Below are positions 10,262 to 19,357 of a stretch of 64,000 bases of DNA, one piece after another. This DNA is from Roseovarius sp. ZX-A-9. Its GTDB lineage: Bacteria > Pseudomonadota > Alphaproteobacteria > Rhodobacterales > Rhodobacteraceae. The stretch covers positions 62,001-126,000 of the forward strand of contig NZ_JAPWHW010000009.1 in assembly GCF_028369135.1 (NCBI RefSeq). The letters run 5' to 3'. The first letter of the stretch is position 1. Each line of letters begins with the position of its first letter. The notes beneath the pieces were generated by a model. It was given only the letters and a program-made list of their open reading frames with translations. It did not search any database and had not been told where the DNA came from. Both the position numbers and the translations under genes were made by a program.

Positions 10262-10717
10262 TCAGTCCAGGTGATAGCCGCGAAACTCCTTGACAGTCGC
10301 CAGGCTGAGCAATGTCTTGATCTGCAGGACAGACGGGATCTGCGAGATCCGGTTGCGGTAAAGATCGGCGTAGGCGGCGGTGTTGCGCGCGGTCACACGC
10401 ATAAGGTAATCCAGCTCGCCTGAAACGAGATGACATTCCAAAATTTCCGGCATCCGCGCGATGGCGGTTTCAAAGGCCTGGATGTCTTCCTGCCGCTGGC
10501 TGGTGAGGCGGACTTCGATGAACACCTGGATTTCGAGTCCCAAAGCCTCGCGGCTGAGGCGCGCACCATACCCCTCGATCAGACCTTCAGCCTCCAGATT
10601 CTTGACCCGTCGATGGCAGGCCGAGAGCGACAGTCCGACCCGCTCTGAGAGGCGTGCCATGGAAATCTGACTATCATACTGAAGTATGGAAAGAATTCGC
10701 CTATTTGTGTTATCCAC
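10262..10717 (-). CDS. Lrp/AsnC-family transcriptional regulator
   Basis: A feast/famine regulator with an N-terminal winged HTH (ISMARLSERVGLSLSACHRRV) and a C-terminal ligand-binding RAM domain (HLVSGELDYLMRVTA). I chose the GTG at 10717 (VDNTNRRILSILQ): it gives 151 residues, the usual family length, and has GGAAA about 8 nt upstream. An upstream in-frame GTG at 10750 would add 11 residues that do not look like the family. It is divergent from usp and an alanine/glycine-type symporter, which suggests control of amino-acid uptake and of itself; the inducer is not visible. Confidence 0.9.
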   Translation of the reverse strand: MDNTNRRILSILQYDSQISMARLSERVGLSLSACHRRVKNLEAEGLIEGYGARLSREALGLEIQVFIEVRLTSQRQEDIQAFETAIARMPEILECHLVSGELDYLMRVTARNTAAYADLYRNRISQIPSVLQIKTLLSLATVKEFRGYHLD

Positions 10718-10720
10718 GAT

Positions 10721-10772
10721 AAAATTTCCGAACAATTGGCTGTATTCCACCGATAATTACAGAAAAATTTCC
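10721..10772. promoter_or_regulatory. Candidate Lrp-type binding region with two AAAATTTCC direct repeats
   Basis: The 9-mer AAAATTTCC occurs at 10721-10729 and again at 10764-10772, 43 bp apart, close to four helical turns, in an AT-rich patch just upstream of the lrp start and facing the usp promoter region. Lrp proteins bind A/T-tract sites in helical phase, so this is a reasonable operator for autoregulation and for the divergent genes. Inference only. Confidence 0.4.
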
Positions 10773-10868
10773 AAAAGGGAAGGAAAGAGCGCGCCATTTA
10801 CATTTGACAGCCGGGTAGAGTGGTGGAACGCCTAGAAGGGCGGGAATAAACCCATAGGGAGGGAAAGA

Positions 10869-11303
10869 ATGTCTCATACAATCGTCGTCGGGTACGACGG
10901 CAGTGACAGTTCGCTGCGCGCGCTGGACTTTGCCGTTGACCGCGCCAAGTCTGAAAAGGCCGAATTGGTCGTCGCCCATGTGCTGGAGTGGTCGCCTTAC
11001 TCGTTTTTGACTCCGACCGAGCTGGAAGAGCGGCACAAGCGCCGCACGGAAGAGCTGGAACGTGCCCGCAAATTCGTTCTGGAGCCGCTGATGAAGCGGC
11101 TGAGCGACAGTGGCGTGAAGGTTGCAACCGAACTGCGCTATGGTCGGTCGGCGGACACGCTCTGCGGGATCGCAGTGGAAAAAAAGGCAAGTCAGATCAT
11201 CGTTGGCCGTACCGGTGAGGGGGGTCTTGCCGCGCGGCTTTTTGGCGCCGTCGCCGGCAGCGTGGCGCAGATTGCGACCGTTCCGGTCACGATCGTTCCA
11301 TAA
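10869..11303 (+). CDS. Universal stress protein (UspA family)
   Basis: A 144-residue single-domain Usp protein of the nucleotide-binding fold. The N-terminus HTIVVGYDGSDSSLRALDFA carries the conserved Asp near residue 11, and the C-terminus IVGRTGEGGLAARLFGAVAGSVAQ matches the ATP-binding signature G-2x-G-9x-G except that the last Ser/Thr is Ala. The ATG follows GGAGGGAAAGA. The symporter gene starts 20 nt after its stop, so the two are probably co-transcribed; Usp proteins encoded next to transporters are often proposed to modulate them. Confidence 0.93.
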   Translation: MSHTIVVGYDGSDSSLRALDFAVDRAKSEKAELVVAHVLEWSPYSFLTPTELEERHKRRTEELERARKFVLEPLMKRLSDSGVKVATELRYGRSADTLCGIAVEKKASQIIVGRTGEGGLAARLFGAVAGSVAQIATVPVTIVP

Positions 11304-11323
11304 TTGATAAAAACGAGGGACAT

Positions 11324-12886
11324 ATGACACAATTCATGAAATCCGCGGCGCTTGCCGCGACGGGCCTTGTGGCGGCATCTGCCCCCGCGATGGCCCTAAC
11401 GCTGGATGAAAAGGTGAACCAGGTGTTCGCCAGCGCAACCGGCTGGTTCGTCAACTTGATCTTCAGCCCATTCCCCGGCTCCGAAGCATTACTCGGCTAT
11501 GCCTTCCCGTGGATCGTGCTTTGGCTCGTCGTCGCGGCGACGATCTTTACGCTCTATTTCGGTTTCGTGCAGTTTCGCGCCTTTCCACATTCCATCTCGT
11601 TGGTGAAAGGCGACTATTCCGACCCCAACGACGCGGGCGAGGTCAGCCACTTTCAGGCGCTGGCAACGGCGCTGTCGGGCACCGTCGGTTTGGGTAACAT
11701 CGCCGGTGTGGCGGTGGCGGTCGGTATCGGCGGCCCCGGTGCTACATTCTGGATGATCCTTGCGGGCCTCATGGGCATGGCATCGAAATTCACCGAATGT
11801 ACGTTGGGTGTGAAATACCGGAATGAATATCCGGATGGGACCGTCTCTGGTGGTCCGATGTACTATATGACCAAGGGTTTCGAAGAGCGTGGCCTGCCGC
11901 TGGGCAAGTTCATGGCGATCCTTTTCTCGATCTTCTGTATTCTTGGCGCTCTTGGTGGCGGCAACATGTTCCAGGCCAATCAGGCACATGCGCAAATCAC
12001 CAATGTGGTCGGTGACTATCCCGGCTGGATCACCGGCATCATCTTTGCGGGTATCGTGTTTGCCGTGATCGTGGGCGGCCTGCAATCCATCGCCAAGGTG
12101 ACCGAGAAAATCGTGCCGATCATGGGCGTGCTTTACGTTGCGACGGCCATCATCATCCTGCTGATCAACTATGACAAGATCGGCTGGGCCTTCGGCCAGA
12201 TCTTCGGGGGGGCCTTTACCGGTCTCGGCGTTGCTGGTGGTATGGTTGGTGCGCTGATCCAAGGCTTCAAGCGTGCTGCGTTCTCGAACGAAGCGGGCGT
12301 TGGCTCGGCGGCGATTGCCCACTCGGCAGTGCGTACCAAAGAGCCGATCACCGAAGGTTACGTGTCGCTGTTGGAGCCGTTCATCGACACTGTCGTGATC
12401 TGCACCATGACGGCGCTGGTGATCATCATCACCGGTCAGTTGGTCTCGGACCCGACGACGGGCCTGTATATGCTCAATGAAGCGGGTAACGCGATCCAGA
12501 CGATTGACGGCAATTCGGGTGTGGCCCTGACCTCGGCCGCGTTCTCGGCTTCGTTCGGTTGGTTCAAGTACATCCTCGCGATTGCGGTGATCCTCTTTGC
12601 CTTCTCGACGATGATCAGCTGGTCCTATTATGGCCTCAAGGCATGGACCTTCCTGTTTGGCGAAGGCAAGAACAAGGAACTGGTCTTCAAGATCATCTTC
12701 TGCATTTTCGTGGTTATCGGTGCTGCGGCCAGCCTTGGTCCGGTCATCGACTTCTCGGATGCCGCGATCTTTGCGATGGCGGTGGTCAACATCGTCGCCC
12801 TCTATCTGCTGATGCCGATCGTGAAGCGCGAGATGAACAGCTACATGAGCCGTCTGAAGTCGGGCGAGATCAAGAAGTTCCACTGA
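11324..12886 (+). CDS. Alanine/glycine:cation symporter family transporter (AGCS)
   Basis: Sodium- or proton-coupled uptake of alanine or glycine across the inner membrane. 520 residues with about ten membrane segments; AGCS hallmarks include LSGTVGLGNIAGVAVAVGIG, GPGATFWMILAGLMGMASKF, GGPMYYMTKGF and FSNEAGVGSAAIAHSAVRT. A signal-like leader of about 24 residues precedes the first conserved segment. The start follows GAGGGA. Context with a UspA gene and a divergent Lrp regulator supports an amino-acid substrate. A strong terminator follows. Confidence 0.94.
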   Translation: MTQFMKSAALAATGLVAASAPAMALTLDEKVNQVFASATGWFVNLIFSPFPGSEALLGYAFPWIVLWLVVAATIFTLYFGFVQFRAFPHSISLVKGDYSDPNDAGEVSHFQALATALSGTVGLGNIAGVAVAVGIGGPGATFWMILAGLMGMASKFTECTLGVKYRNEYPDGTVSGGPMYYMTKGFEERGLPLGKFMAILFSIFCILGALGGGNMFQANQAHAQITNVVGDYPGWITGIIFAGIVFAVIVGGLQSIAKVTEKIVPIMGVLYVATAIIILLINYDKIGWAFGQIFGGAFTGLGVAGGMVGALIQGFKRAAFSNEAGVGSAAIAHSAVRTKEPITEGYVSLLEPFIDTVVICTMTALVIIITGQLVSDPTTGLYMLNEAGNAIQTIDGNSGVALTSAAFSASFGWFKYILAIAVILFAFSTMISWSYYGLKAWTFLFGEGKNKELVFKIIFCIFVVIGAAASLGPVIDFSDAAIFAMAVVNIVALYLLMPIVKREMNSYMSRLKSGEIKKFH

Positions 12887-12913
12887 CCCCAGAGGGCGGT
12901 GGTGTGAAACGGG

Positions 12914-12941
12914 GCAGGGCGCGCAGGCGCCCTGCTTTTTT
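12914..12941 (+). terminator. Rho-independent terminator after the AGCS gene
   Basis: A perfect 8-bp GC-rich stem GCAGGGCG / CGCCCTGC with a 6-nt loop is followed by six T residues, starting 28 nt after the symporter stop codon. Confidence 0.93.
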
Positions 12942-13133
12942 GTGCTCTGCGGTGGGCTGGAACACCGCGCTGCGCCAATGCGGCAGATGCGAGCGCGGCG
13001 CGACCCGATTGAAGCGCGTCATTTGAGTTGAGACACAGCTTGAGCCCGAAACGCGCGCAGCCTACTTATGTCGTGGGCGTTTCGACAGATTGCCGTGTTT
13101 CAACAAGATGCCGAAACGCTTTAGGGTGATTTC

Positions 13134-13778
13134 ATGATCATCTCACCGGGCCGCAATTATATCTTCGTGCACATCCCCAAGACCGGCGGTACCGCGATGG
13201 CGCTGGCGCTGGAGGGGCGGGCGATGAAGGATGATATCCTGATCGGCGATACGCCCAAGGCATTGCGGCGGCGCGGACGTCTGAAGGGGGTGACCGCCGC
13301 CGGGCGGCTCTGGAAACACTCGAGGCTGGCGGATATCGACGGGTTTGTGGATATGGCGCAGATCGCGGACGCATTTACCTTTGCGTTGGTGCGCAATCCC
13401 TGGGATCGGATGGTGAGTTATTATCACTGGTTGCGCGTTCAACGGTTCGACCATCCGGCGGTTGCCTTGGCGCAGTCGCTGGATTTCTCGGCGTTCCTGC
13501 GCCACCCACAGACGGCTGCCGCATTCCGCGCAAGCCCCTATGGGCACTACATGACCGATGCCAAGGGGCGCGAGCAATGCCGGAGCTATATCCGCATCGA
13601 ACATCTGGAGGCGGACGCGGCGGCGCTCTGGGCGCATCTGGGGTTTTCATTGCAACTGGCGCGCGCGAACCCCTCTGACCGTGACCCGGACTATCGCCGC
13701 TATTACACGGACAGGGATGCCGCGCATCTTTCGGATATCTGTGCTGCGGATATCGCGCGATTCGATTACGAATTCTGA
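13134..13778 (+). CDS. Sulfotransferase-family protein
   Basis: Probable PAPS-dependent sulfotransferase of 214 residues. The 5'-phosphosulfate loop is seen as FVHIPKTGGTA (K16, T17), and the 3'-phosphate motif as FALVRNPWDRMVSYYHW around residue 90, followed by conserved YIRIEHLEAD. These proteins in roseobacters modify polysaccharides or other surface molecules, but no glycan gene lies nearby, so the acceptor is unknown. The gene stands alone between the symporter terminator and the Hint-like gene. Confidence 0.85.
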   Translation: MIISPGRNYIFVHIPKTGGTAMALALEGRAMKDDILIGDTPKALRRRGRLKGVTAAGRLWKHSRLADIDGFVDMAQIADAFTFALVRNPWDRMVSYYHWLRVQRFDHPAVALAQSLDFSAFLRHPQTAAAFRASPYGHYMTDAKGREQCRSYIRIEHLEADAAALWAHLGFSLQLARANPSDRDPDYRRYYTDRDAAHLSDICAADIARFDYEF

Positions 13779-14063
13779 TCGAGACACGCGGTGGGTGTGT
13801 GATTGTTTCTGCTTTCACGCCAATCACTTGCGCAAAGGGTGCTCCGTTGAGCAAGTGCGGTCAATGACAGGATTAAGCCGTAATTTTTTCTTAACCGTAC
13901 CCTTTTCGTTTGGCTCAGTGACCACACCAAAGTGTTTGGCAAAAGGCCGGGGCACCAAGGACCGTTGCATCTGTTTTGCGTTCGCCCGCTGGCTCGGAAA
14001 GAACGTCAGGCACTTCGAGGGCTCTTTATGCTGCACCGGGCCGGACCATAGGGGATAAAGAGG

Positions 14064-14708
14064 ATGTTCGACAGGAGCATGGCAAACGACGTTGCACTGC
14101 AACCCTCAGAAATGACGGGGATCATGACCGGTACGCGGGTGGCGACACGCGCGGGCTGGTGTCCGATCGAAAAAGTGGACGCCGGCACCGAAGTTCTGAC
14201 CTTTGACGCCAGCTTTCAAGAGGTGCGCGATGTGCAGCGTGCGCCGATCTGGACGGACAATAAAGCCTGTCCGCAACATCTGTGGCCCCTCGAAGTACCG
14301 GCGGGCGTTCTGGGCAACCGGGACACGCTGATGCTGATGCCGGACCAATCCATACTTGTCGAGATTGATGCCGCCGAAGTGCTGTTCGGTGATCCGTTCG
14401 CCTTGATCCCGGTGCGCGCGCTGGATGGGGTCTGCGGTATCACGCGGGTTCCGCCGGAGCCAGAGATGATAGCAACGACTTTGCGTTTCGATGCCGAACA
14501 GATCGTGTTTGCCAATAGCGGTGCGATGTTCCTTTGCCCGTCCACGAATAACCTTCTGGATATCGCGCTGTCTGACTCGGCGCCGGAACAGGAATACGCT
14601 GTATTGCCGATGGGGGCTGCGCAACAATTGGCGGCTCTGCTCGGGGCGGCGATCCATACCGAAGCCCCCCAGAACTGGCCAGAGGCTGCAGCCGCGCCGG
14701 TTTCCTGA
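14064..14708 (+). CDS. Stand-alone Hint-domain-like protein lacking the catalytic cysteine
   Basis: 214 residues. The segment GIMTGTRVATRAGWCPIEKV (19-38) followed by GTEVLTFD resembles the start of Hint (hedgehog/intein) domains, where a nucleophilic Cys sits four residues before the conserved Gly-Thr. Here that position is Gly19. The later stretch MPDQSILVEI resembles the HxxxV block region, again without the His. Small Hint-domain proteins, often attached to RTX-like exoproteins, are common in roseobacters; this one has no repeats, signal peptide or second domain. With the nucleophile gone, self-splicing is unlikely. It is transcribed alone. Confidence 0.7.
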   Translation: MFDRSMANDVALQPSEMTGIMTGTRVATRAGWCPIEKVDAGTEVLTFDASFQEVRDVQRAPIWTDNKACPQHLWPLEVPAGVLGNRDTLMLMPDQSILVEIDAAEVLFGDPFALIPVRALDGVCGITRVPPEPEMIATTLRFDAEQIVFANSGAMFLCPSTNNLLDIALSDSAPEQEYAVLPMGAAQQLAALLGAAIHTEAPQNWPEAAAAPVS

Positions 14709-14881
14709 CCGGAACGCTGAAATTGACCCGATGACCCGGCAGTTCGGCCAGCGCACAACGTTGCGCGGGCTGGCCTGATCTTGCCCATGGCTAAATTCTC
14801 GTGTGCCAAACCTGGGTTTTTCATGTGCCGTACCCTTGCAACACTGAAGGGCGGCGGGCGTTTTGCATTTTCCGGATCTCA

Positions 14882-14918
14882 GGAAAACCGCGGCCCGGGC
14901 CGCTGAAACGCGGCCCGG
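14882..14918 (-). terminator. Probable terminator of the fadJ-side operon
   Basis: On the minus strand a perfect 9-bp stem CCGGGCCGC / GCGGCCCGG with a 6-nt loop lies 16 nt after the fadJ stop, followed after seven GC bases by TTTTCC. Stem quality is high, but the T tract is offset. Confidence 0.55.
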
Positions 14919-14934
14919 ACACTGAAACGGGGGA

Positions 14935-17133
14935 TCAGGCGGCCGCTGCTGCGTCGGCAAACCGCCCGTAGAAGCTCTGGCCTTTTTTCGCCATCTCGCG
15001 CAACAGGTCAGGGGTCGCAAAGCGCGGGCCGAACGCTTCGGCCAGGGCATCGCACCGTTCGGCGGCATAGGGTGTGCCGAGGATATCGAGCCAGGAGAAC
15101 GGACCGCCCGACCACGGCGCAAAGCCCCAAGCCAGGATCGCGCCCACGTCACCCTCGCGGATATCCTCCAGCACGCCTTCCTCAAACGCGCGGACCGCTT
15201 CGAGAACCTGCGCGAACATCAGGCGATGCTGCACGGTGATCAGATCGGGCTGCTCTTCGGCACGCGGGTATTTCGCTACCAGACCTTCCCAGTAGCCCTG
15301 ACGCTTGCCCTTTTCATCATAGTCGAAGAAGCCGGCGTTTGACTTGCGGCCCAGTCGGCCTTCGCCTTCCATCCAGAAGATCACTTCGTCCACGGCCGCA
15401 TCGGGATAGGCGTCGCCCATCGCGGCCTTGGTCGCGCGGGCGATCTTGGCGCCGAGGTCGATCGAGGTTTCATCGACCAGTTGCAGCGGGCCAACGGGGA
15501 AGCCCAACTGCCGTGCCGCGTTGTCGATCAGCGCTGGTGCCACGCCCTCGGCAACCATGCGGATGCCTTCGTTGATGTAGGGGATGATGCAGCGGTTGCA
15601 GTAGAAGAACCGGGCGTCATTCACCACGATGGGCGTCTTGCGGATCTGGCGCACATAGTCGAGCGCCTTGGCCACCGCACGCGGGCCGGTCTGCTCGCCC
15701 TTGATGATCTCGACCAGCATCATCTTCTCGACCGGGCTGAAGAAATGGATGCCGATGAACTGCTCAGGCTTGTCGCTGGCCTTGGCCAATTCGGTGATCG
15801 GCAGGGTCGAGGTGTTGGTGGCAAAGATGCAATCGTCGCCGACGACCTTCAGCACGTTCCTGGTTACCTCGGCCTTGACGGCAGGATCTTCGAACACCGC
15901 CTCGATGATCAGGTCGCAGCCCTTGAGCGCGGCATAATCCGTGGTCGCGGTGATCCGGTTCAGCGCCTCTTCCTTCTTGGCCGCAGTTGCCTTGCCGCGC
16001 TTGATGCCCTTGTCCATGTAGTCGGCGGTATAGGATTTGCCCTTGTCCGCCGCTTCCTGTTTCTGGTCGATCAGGACAACCTCCATTCCGGCCATGGCAG
16101 AGACCAGCGCGATGCCTGCTCCCATCATGCCTGCGCCCATGACGCCAACCTTTTTCACCCGTTGATCGGGGACGTCGGGGCGGTTCGCGCCTTTCTCCAA
16201 CGCTTCTTTGTTGATGAAGAGGCTGCGGATCATCGCCGAGGACGACGGGTTCAACAGCACATGGGTGAACCAGCGCGCCTCGATCTTCAGTGCAGTGTCA
16301 AAGGGCACCAGCGCGCCCTCGTAGACCGCGCTCAGCAACGCCTTGGCGGCGGGGAAGGCACCTTGGGTCTTGCCGTTGACCATTGCCGAGGCACCGACGA
16401 AGTTCATGAAGCCGGCGGGATGGTAGGGCGCGCCGCCGGGCATCTTGTATCCCTTTTCGTCCCAAGGTTTCACAATCGTGGGCTCGCTCAGCACCCAGGC
16501 GCGGGCGGCGTCCATCAATTCGTCCGCCGGGACGACCTCGTCCACGACGCCTGCCGATTTGGCGCGCTTGGGATCGTTCAGCTTGCCTTCCAGCAGCAAC
16601 GGGGCCGCGCCGATCGCGCCAAGCTTGCGCACCAGCCGGGTGGTGCCGCCCGCGCCCGGAAAGATACCAACCATGATCTCGGGCAGGCCGATCTTGGCCT
16701 TGGGGTTGTCGGCGGCAAAGATGCGATGGCAGGCCAGCGGAATCTCCAGACCGATGCCCAACGCAGTGCCGGGCAGGGCGGCGGCAATCGGCTTGCCGCC
16801 CTTGTTCGTCTTGGGGTCCATGCCCGCGCGCTCGATCTTGCGCAGGATGGCATGCATGCCCATGACACCGTCAAAGAGGCCGCGCGCGGGATCGTCGCCC
16901 GCGTCATCCTTCATCTTGGCGATGACTTTGAGGTCCATGCCACCGGCAAAGCTACCCTCCTTGCCGGAGGTGATGACGATGCCCTTGACCGCGTCATCGG
17001 CCAGCGCGTCATCGACCAGTGCCTCGAGGTCAAGAAACCCTTGGGCGTTCATCACGTTCATTGACTTGCCGACCGTGTCCCAAGTGATGATCGCGACGCC
17101 GTCGGCGTGTTTTTCCATCGTGAAATCTGTCAT
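14935..17133 (-). CDS. fadJ: Bifunctional enoyl-CoA hydratase / 3-hydroxyacyl-CoA dehydrogenase (FadJ/FadB type)
   Basis: Carries out the middle two steps of beta-oxidation: hydration of 2-enoyl-CoA and NAD-dependent oxidation of the L-3-hydroxyacyl-CoA. 732 residues. The N-terminal crotonase domain has the oxyanion-hole region SGKEGSFAGGMDLKV and LPEIMVGIFPGAGGTTRL. The central Rossmann domain starts with VGVMGAGMMGAGIAL, and the C-terminal dehydrogenase domain has FIGIHFFSPVEKMMLVEII. The order is that of the large alpha subunit of the fatty-acid oxidation complex. Last gene of a minus-strand operon with a thiolase (fadA) just upstream, which would supply the beta subunit. Confidence 0.95.
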   Translation of the reverse strand: MTDFTMEKHADGVAIITWDTVGKSMNVMNAQGFLDLEALVDDALADDAVKGIVITSGKEGSFAGGMDLKVIAKMKDDAGDDPARGLFDGVMGMHAILRKIERAGMDPKTNKGGKPIAAALPGTALGIGLEIPLACHRIFAADNPKAKIGLPEIMVGIFPGAGGTTRLVRKLGAIGAAPLLLEGKLNDPKRAKSAGVVDEVVPADELMDAARAWVLSEPTIVKPWDEKGYKMPGGAPYHPAGFMNFVGASAMVNGKTQGAFPAAKALLSAVYEGALVPFDTALKIEARWFTHVLLNPSSSAMIRSLFINKEALEKGANRPDVPDQRVKKVGVMGAGMMGAGIALVSAMAGMEVVLIDQKQEAADKGKSYTADYMDKGIKRGKATAAKKEEALNRITATTDYAALKGCDLIIEAVFEDPAVKAEVTRNVLKVVGDDCIFATNTSTLPITELAKASDKPEQFIGIHFFSPVEKMMLVEIIKGEQTGPRAVAKALDYVRQIRKTPIVVNDARFFYCNRCIIPYINEGIRMVAEGVAPALIDNAARQLGFPVGPLQLVDETSIDLGAKIARATKAAMGDAYPDAAVDEVIFWMEGEGRLGRKSNAGFFDYDEKGKRQGYWEGLVAKYPRAEEQPDLITVQHRLMFAQVLEAVRAFEEGVLEDIREGDVGAILAWGFAPWSGGPFSWLDILGTPYAAERCDALAEAFGPRFATPDLLREMAKKGQSFYGRFADAAAAA

Positions 17134-17167
17134 CTCGTGTATCTCCTCTTTGCCGGGCTGCTGGTGG

Positions 17168-17449
17168 TCAGCTTGCGTCGGCGATGTGGGTCTTGATCGC
17201 GCTCAGCATCTCTGCTGCGGGGGCAGGGGCGAGCGTGATATGCGTGTGGTAGTCAAATCTTTGCCGATCCATTGCACTTCCCGGATCGCCGTTCAGGCGA
17301 AAGACGATATCGGGTGCGGAAGTATAAAGCCGGATCAGCGCCCCATCGTAGACATTCACGATTTCAAGCGTGCCAAAACTTTGCGCATCGGCAAGGGCTT
17401 TGACCGCGACGAAAGGGTGATCGTCTCCGATGGGGTGGGTGAATGACAT
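17168..17449 (-). CDS. Small conserved-looking protein between fadA and fadJ, function unknown
   Basis: 93 residues, no signal peptide, no cysteines and no recognised motif. Predicted alternation of beta and short helical segments ([18 protein letters not shown] ... [18 protein letters not shown]) suggests a compact soluble alpha/beta fold. It starts 3 nt after the fadA stop and ends 34 nt before fadJ, so it is part of the same transcript. Placement between the two subunits of a trifunctional complex suggests an accessory role, but nothing in the sequence proves it. Confidence 0.75.
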   Translation of the reverse strand: MSFTHPIGDDHPFVAVKALADAQSFGTLEIVNVYDGALIRLYTSAPDIVFRLNGDPGSAMDRQRFDYHTHITLAPAPAAEMLSAIKTHIADAS

Positions 17450-17452
17450 TTG

Positions 17453-18664
17453 TCAGACCCGCTCGATGATCGTGGCGGCACCCATGCCGGACGCGATGCA
17501 CAGCGTGGCAAGGCCGGTTTCCTTGTCGGTGCGCTCCAACTCGTCCAGCAGCGTGCCGATGATGATCGCGCCGGTCGCGCCCAGCGGGTGCCCCATCGCG
17601 ATGGCACCGCCATTCACGTTTACCAGCGCCGGGTCCACGTCGAATGCCTGTTGAAAACGCAGGACGACCGATGCGAAGGCCTCATTCACCTCGAAGAGGT
17701 CGATATCACCGATCTGCATACCGGCATCGGCGAGGATCTTCTGCGTTGCGGGCACGGGGCCGGTCAGCATGATCGTGGGATCGGTACCGATCTTGCAGGT
17801 CTGGCGGATACGCGCGCGCGGCTTCAGGCCGTATTTCTTGCCAAATTCCGCATTGCCGATCAGCACACCGGCCGAGCCATCGACGATGCCCGAGGAGTTG
17901 CCGGCATGGTGGATGTGATTGACCCGCTCCATATGCGGGTATTTCAGCTTGGCCACGGCATCGAAGCCCGGCATCACCTCACCCATCTGCTGGAAACTGG
18001 CATTGAGGCTGCCCAGCGTCTGCATGTCGGTGCCAGGGCGCATGAATTCATCATGGTCCAAAATGGTCAGACCGTTTTGATCCTTTACCGCGATGATCGA
18101 CTTGGCAAAGCGCCCCGCGTCCCATGCCGCCTTGGCGCGCTTCTGGCTTTCTACCGCGAGGGCATCGGCCTGATCGCGGCTGAAGCCGTATTCGGTGGCG
18201 ATGATATCGGCACTGATCCCTTGAGGGACAAAATAAGTGTCCATCGCAACGCTGGGATCGACGGCAATCGCCGCCCCGTCGCTGCCCATCGGCACGCGGC
18301 CCATCATCTCGACCCCGCCGGCGATATAGGCCTCGCCCGCGCCACCCTTGATCTGGTTCGCGGCCAGGTTCACGGCCTCCATGCCGGAGGCACAGAACCG
18401 GTTGATCGCAAGGCCCGGGATGGATTCGTCTAGATCAGAGGCCAGCACGGCGGTCCGCGCAAGACAGCCACCCTGTTCCATCACCTGGGTGACATTGCCC
18501 CAGATCACGTCCTCGACAGCATGGCCATCGAGGCCATTTCGTTCCTTGAGTGCGTTCAGAACCTGGGCGCTGAGGCGCACGGCCGTCACTTCGTGCAGTG
18601 CGCCATCCTTGCGGCCCTTGCCGCGCGGGGTGCGCAGCGCGTCATAGATAAATGCGTCAGACAT
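17453..18664 (-). CDS. fadA: Acetyl-CoA C-acyltransferase (3-ketoacyl-CoA thiolase)
   Basis: Cleaves 3-ketoacyl-CoA with CoA in the last step of beta-oxidation. 403 residues with all thiolase hallmarks: the acyl-accepting Cys in [13 protein letters not shown] near residue 90, the NEAFA motif ([12 protein letters not shown]), [15 protein letters not shown] with the catalytic His, and the C-terminal active-site Cys in [13 protein letters not shown]. The GST gene ends 15 nt upstream and a 93-residue gene follows after 3 nt. With fadJ it would form the alpha2beta2 fatty-acid oxidation complex. Confidence 0.96.
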   Translation of the reverse strand: MSDAFIYDALRTPRGKGRKDGALHEVTAVRLSAQVLNALKERNGLDGHAVEDVIWGNVTQVMEQGGCLARTAVLASDLDESIPGLAINRFCASGMEAVNLAANQIKGGAGEAYIAGGVEMMGRVPMGSDGAAIAVDPSVAMDTYFVPQGISADIIATEYGFSRDQADALAVESQKRAKAAWDAGRFAKSIIAVKDQNGLTILDHDEFMRPGTDMQTLGSLNASFQQMGEVMPGFDAVAKLKYPHMERVNHIHHAGNSSGIVDGSAGVLIGNAEFGKKYGLKPRARIRQTCKIGTDPTIMLTGPVPATQKILADAGMQIGDIDLFEVNEAFASVVLRFQQAFDVDPALVNVNGGAIAMGHPLGATGAIIIGTLLDELERTDKETGLATLCIASGMGAATIIERV

Positions 18665-18679
18665 CGTGTGTCTCCTTGT

Positions 18680-19315
18680 TCAGGCGCGGTCAGCCGGGCT
18701 GCCGGGCATCAGGTCATAGGGGTGTTTCCAGCCGGGGGTGTTCTGGATGTTTGAAAGCCACCGGTCGATTTGGGGCCATTCCGCGCGGTCAAAGCCGAAA
18801 GGTTCGGGGTAAAAGAGGTACCCGCAACAGGAGATGTCGGCATTGGTGATCGCACCTCCCACGATCCAGTCGCGCCCCTCGAGATGCGTGTCGAGCGCAG
18901 CATAAGCCGCCTTGAGACGGCCCTGGATAAAGCCGATCACCTCTGCGGGGCGCTTCTCTGCCGGCAGGAAATTCATCAGGAAACGAGTCACGCCCGCCTG
19001 GGAGCTGAGCTTGTGATTGTCCCAGAACACCCAGCGCATCACTTCGCGCTGTTCTTCGGGGGTGGCGCCGCCGAATTTACCGGTCTTCTCGGTAACATGC
19101 ATCTGCATGACGCCCGATTGGGTGAGGGTCACGTCGCCGTCCACCAGCACCGGCACTTCGCCCATCACGTTGAGCTCGCGGAATTCGTCGGTGCGGGTTT
19201 CTCCGCCGAAGAAATCCACATAAACCGGTTCCCAGTCCAGTCCCGCCAATTCCAGCGCCAGAGCTGCCTTGTAGGCGTTGCCGCTCTCGCCCATGCAGTA
19301 AAGTTTGATCGTCAT
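18680..19315 (-). CDS. Glutathione S-transferase family protein
   Basis: Cytosolic GST of 211 residues. The ATG at 19315 starts the thioredoxin-like domain directly (MTIKLYCMGESGNAYKAALA); an in-frame extension upstream lacks a ribosome site and runs into the repeat region. The glutathione-binding GEVPVLVDGDVTLTQSGVM is present near residue 50-68, and the all-helical C-terminal domain follows. It starts the fadA-fadJ transcript, with fadA 15 nt downstream. A role in detoxifying or recycling thiol adducts during fatty-acid or sulfur-compound breakdown is inference. Confidence 0.9.
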   Translation of the reverse strand: MTIKLYCMGESGNAYKAALALELAGLDWEPVYVDFFGGETRTDEFRELNVMGEVPVLVDGDVTLTQSGVMQMHVTEKTGKFGGATPEEQREVMRWVFWDNHKLSSQAGVTRFLMNFLPAEKRPAEVIGFIQGRLKAAYAALDTHLEGRDWIVGGAITNADISCCGYLFYPEPFGFDRAEWPQIDRWLSNIQNTPGWKHPYDLMPGSPADRA

Positions 19316-19357
19316 CTCGTTCCTTTCGCCGGTGCGCCCGGCACGGTCTGTGGGGTT

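Noticed and set aside
13875..13905. Two TTAA tetramers considered as a CtrA site
   Set aside because: Their spacing is 14 bp rather than the 7 bp needed.
14064..14708. Intein
   Set aside because: No exteins, no nucleophile and no splice-junction Asn; only a Hint-like start motif is seen.
15481..17064. Plus-strand open frame of about 527 codons
   Set aside because: Antisense shadow of fadJ; rich in His, Arg, Gly and Asp, typical of reverse-frame translation.
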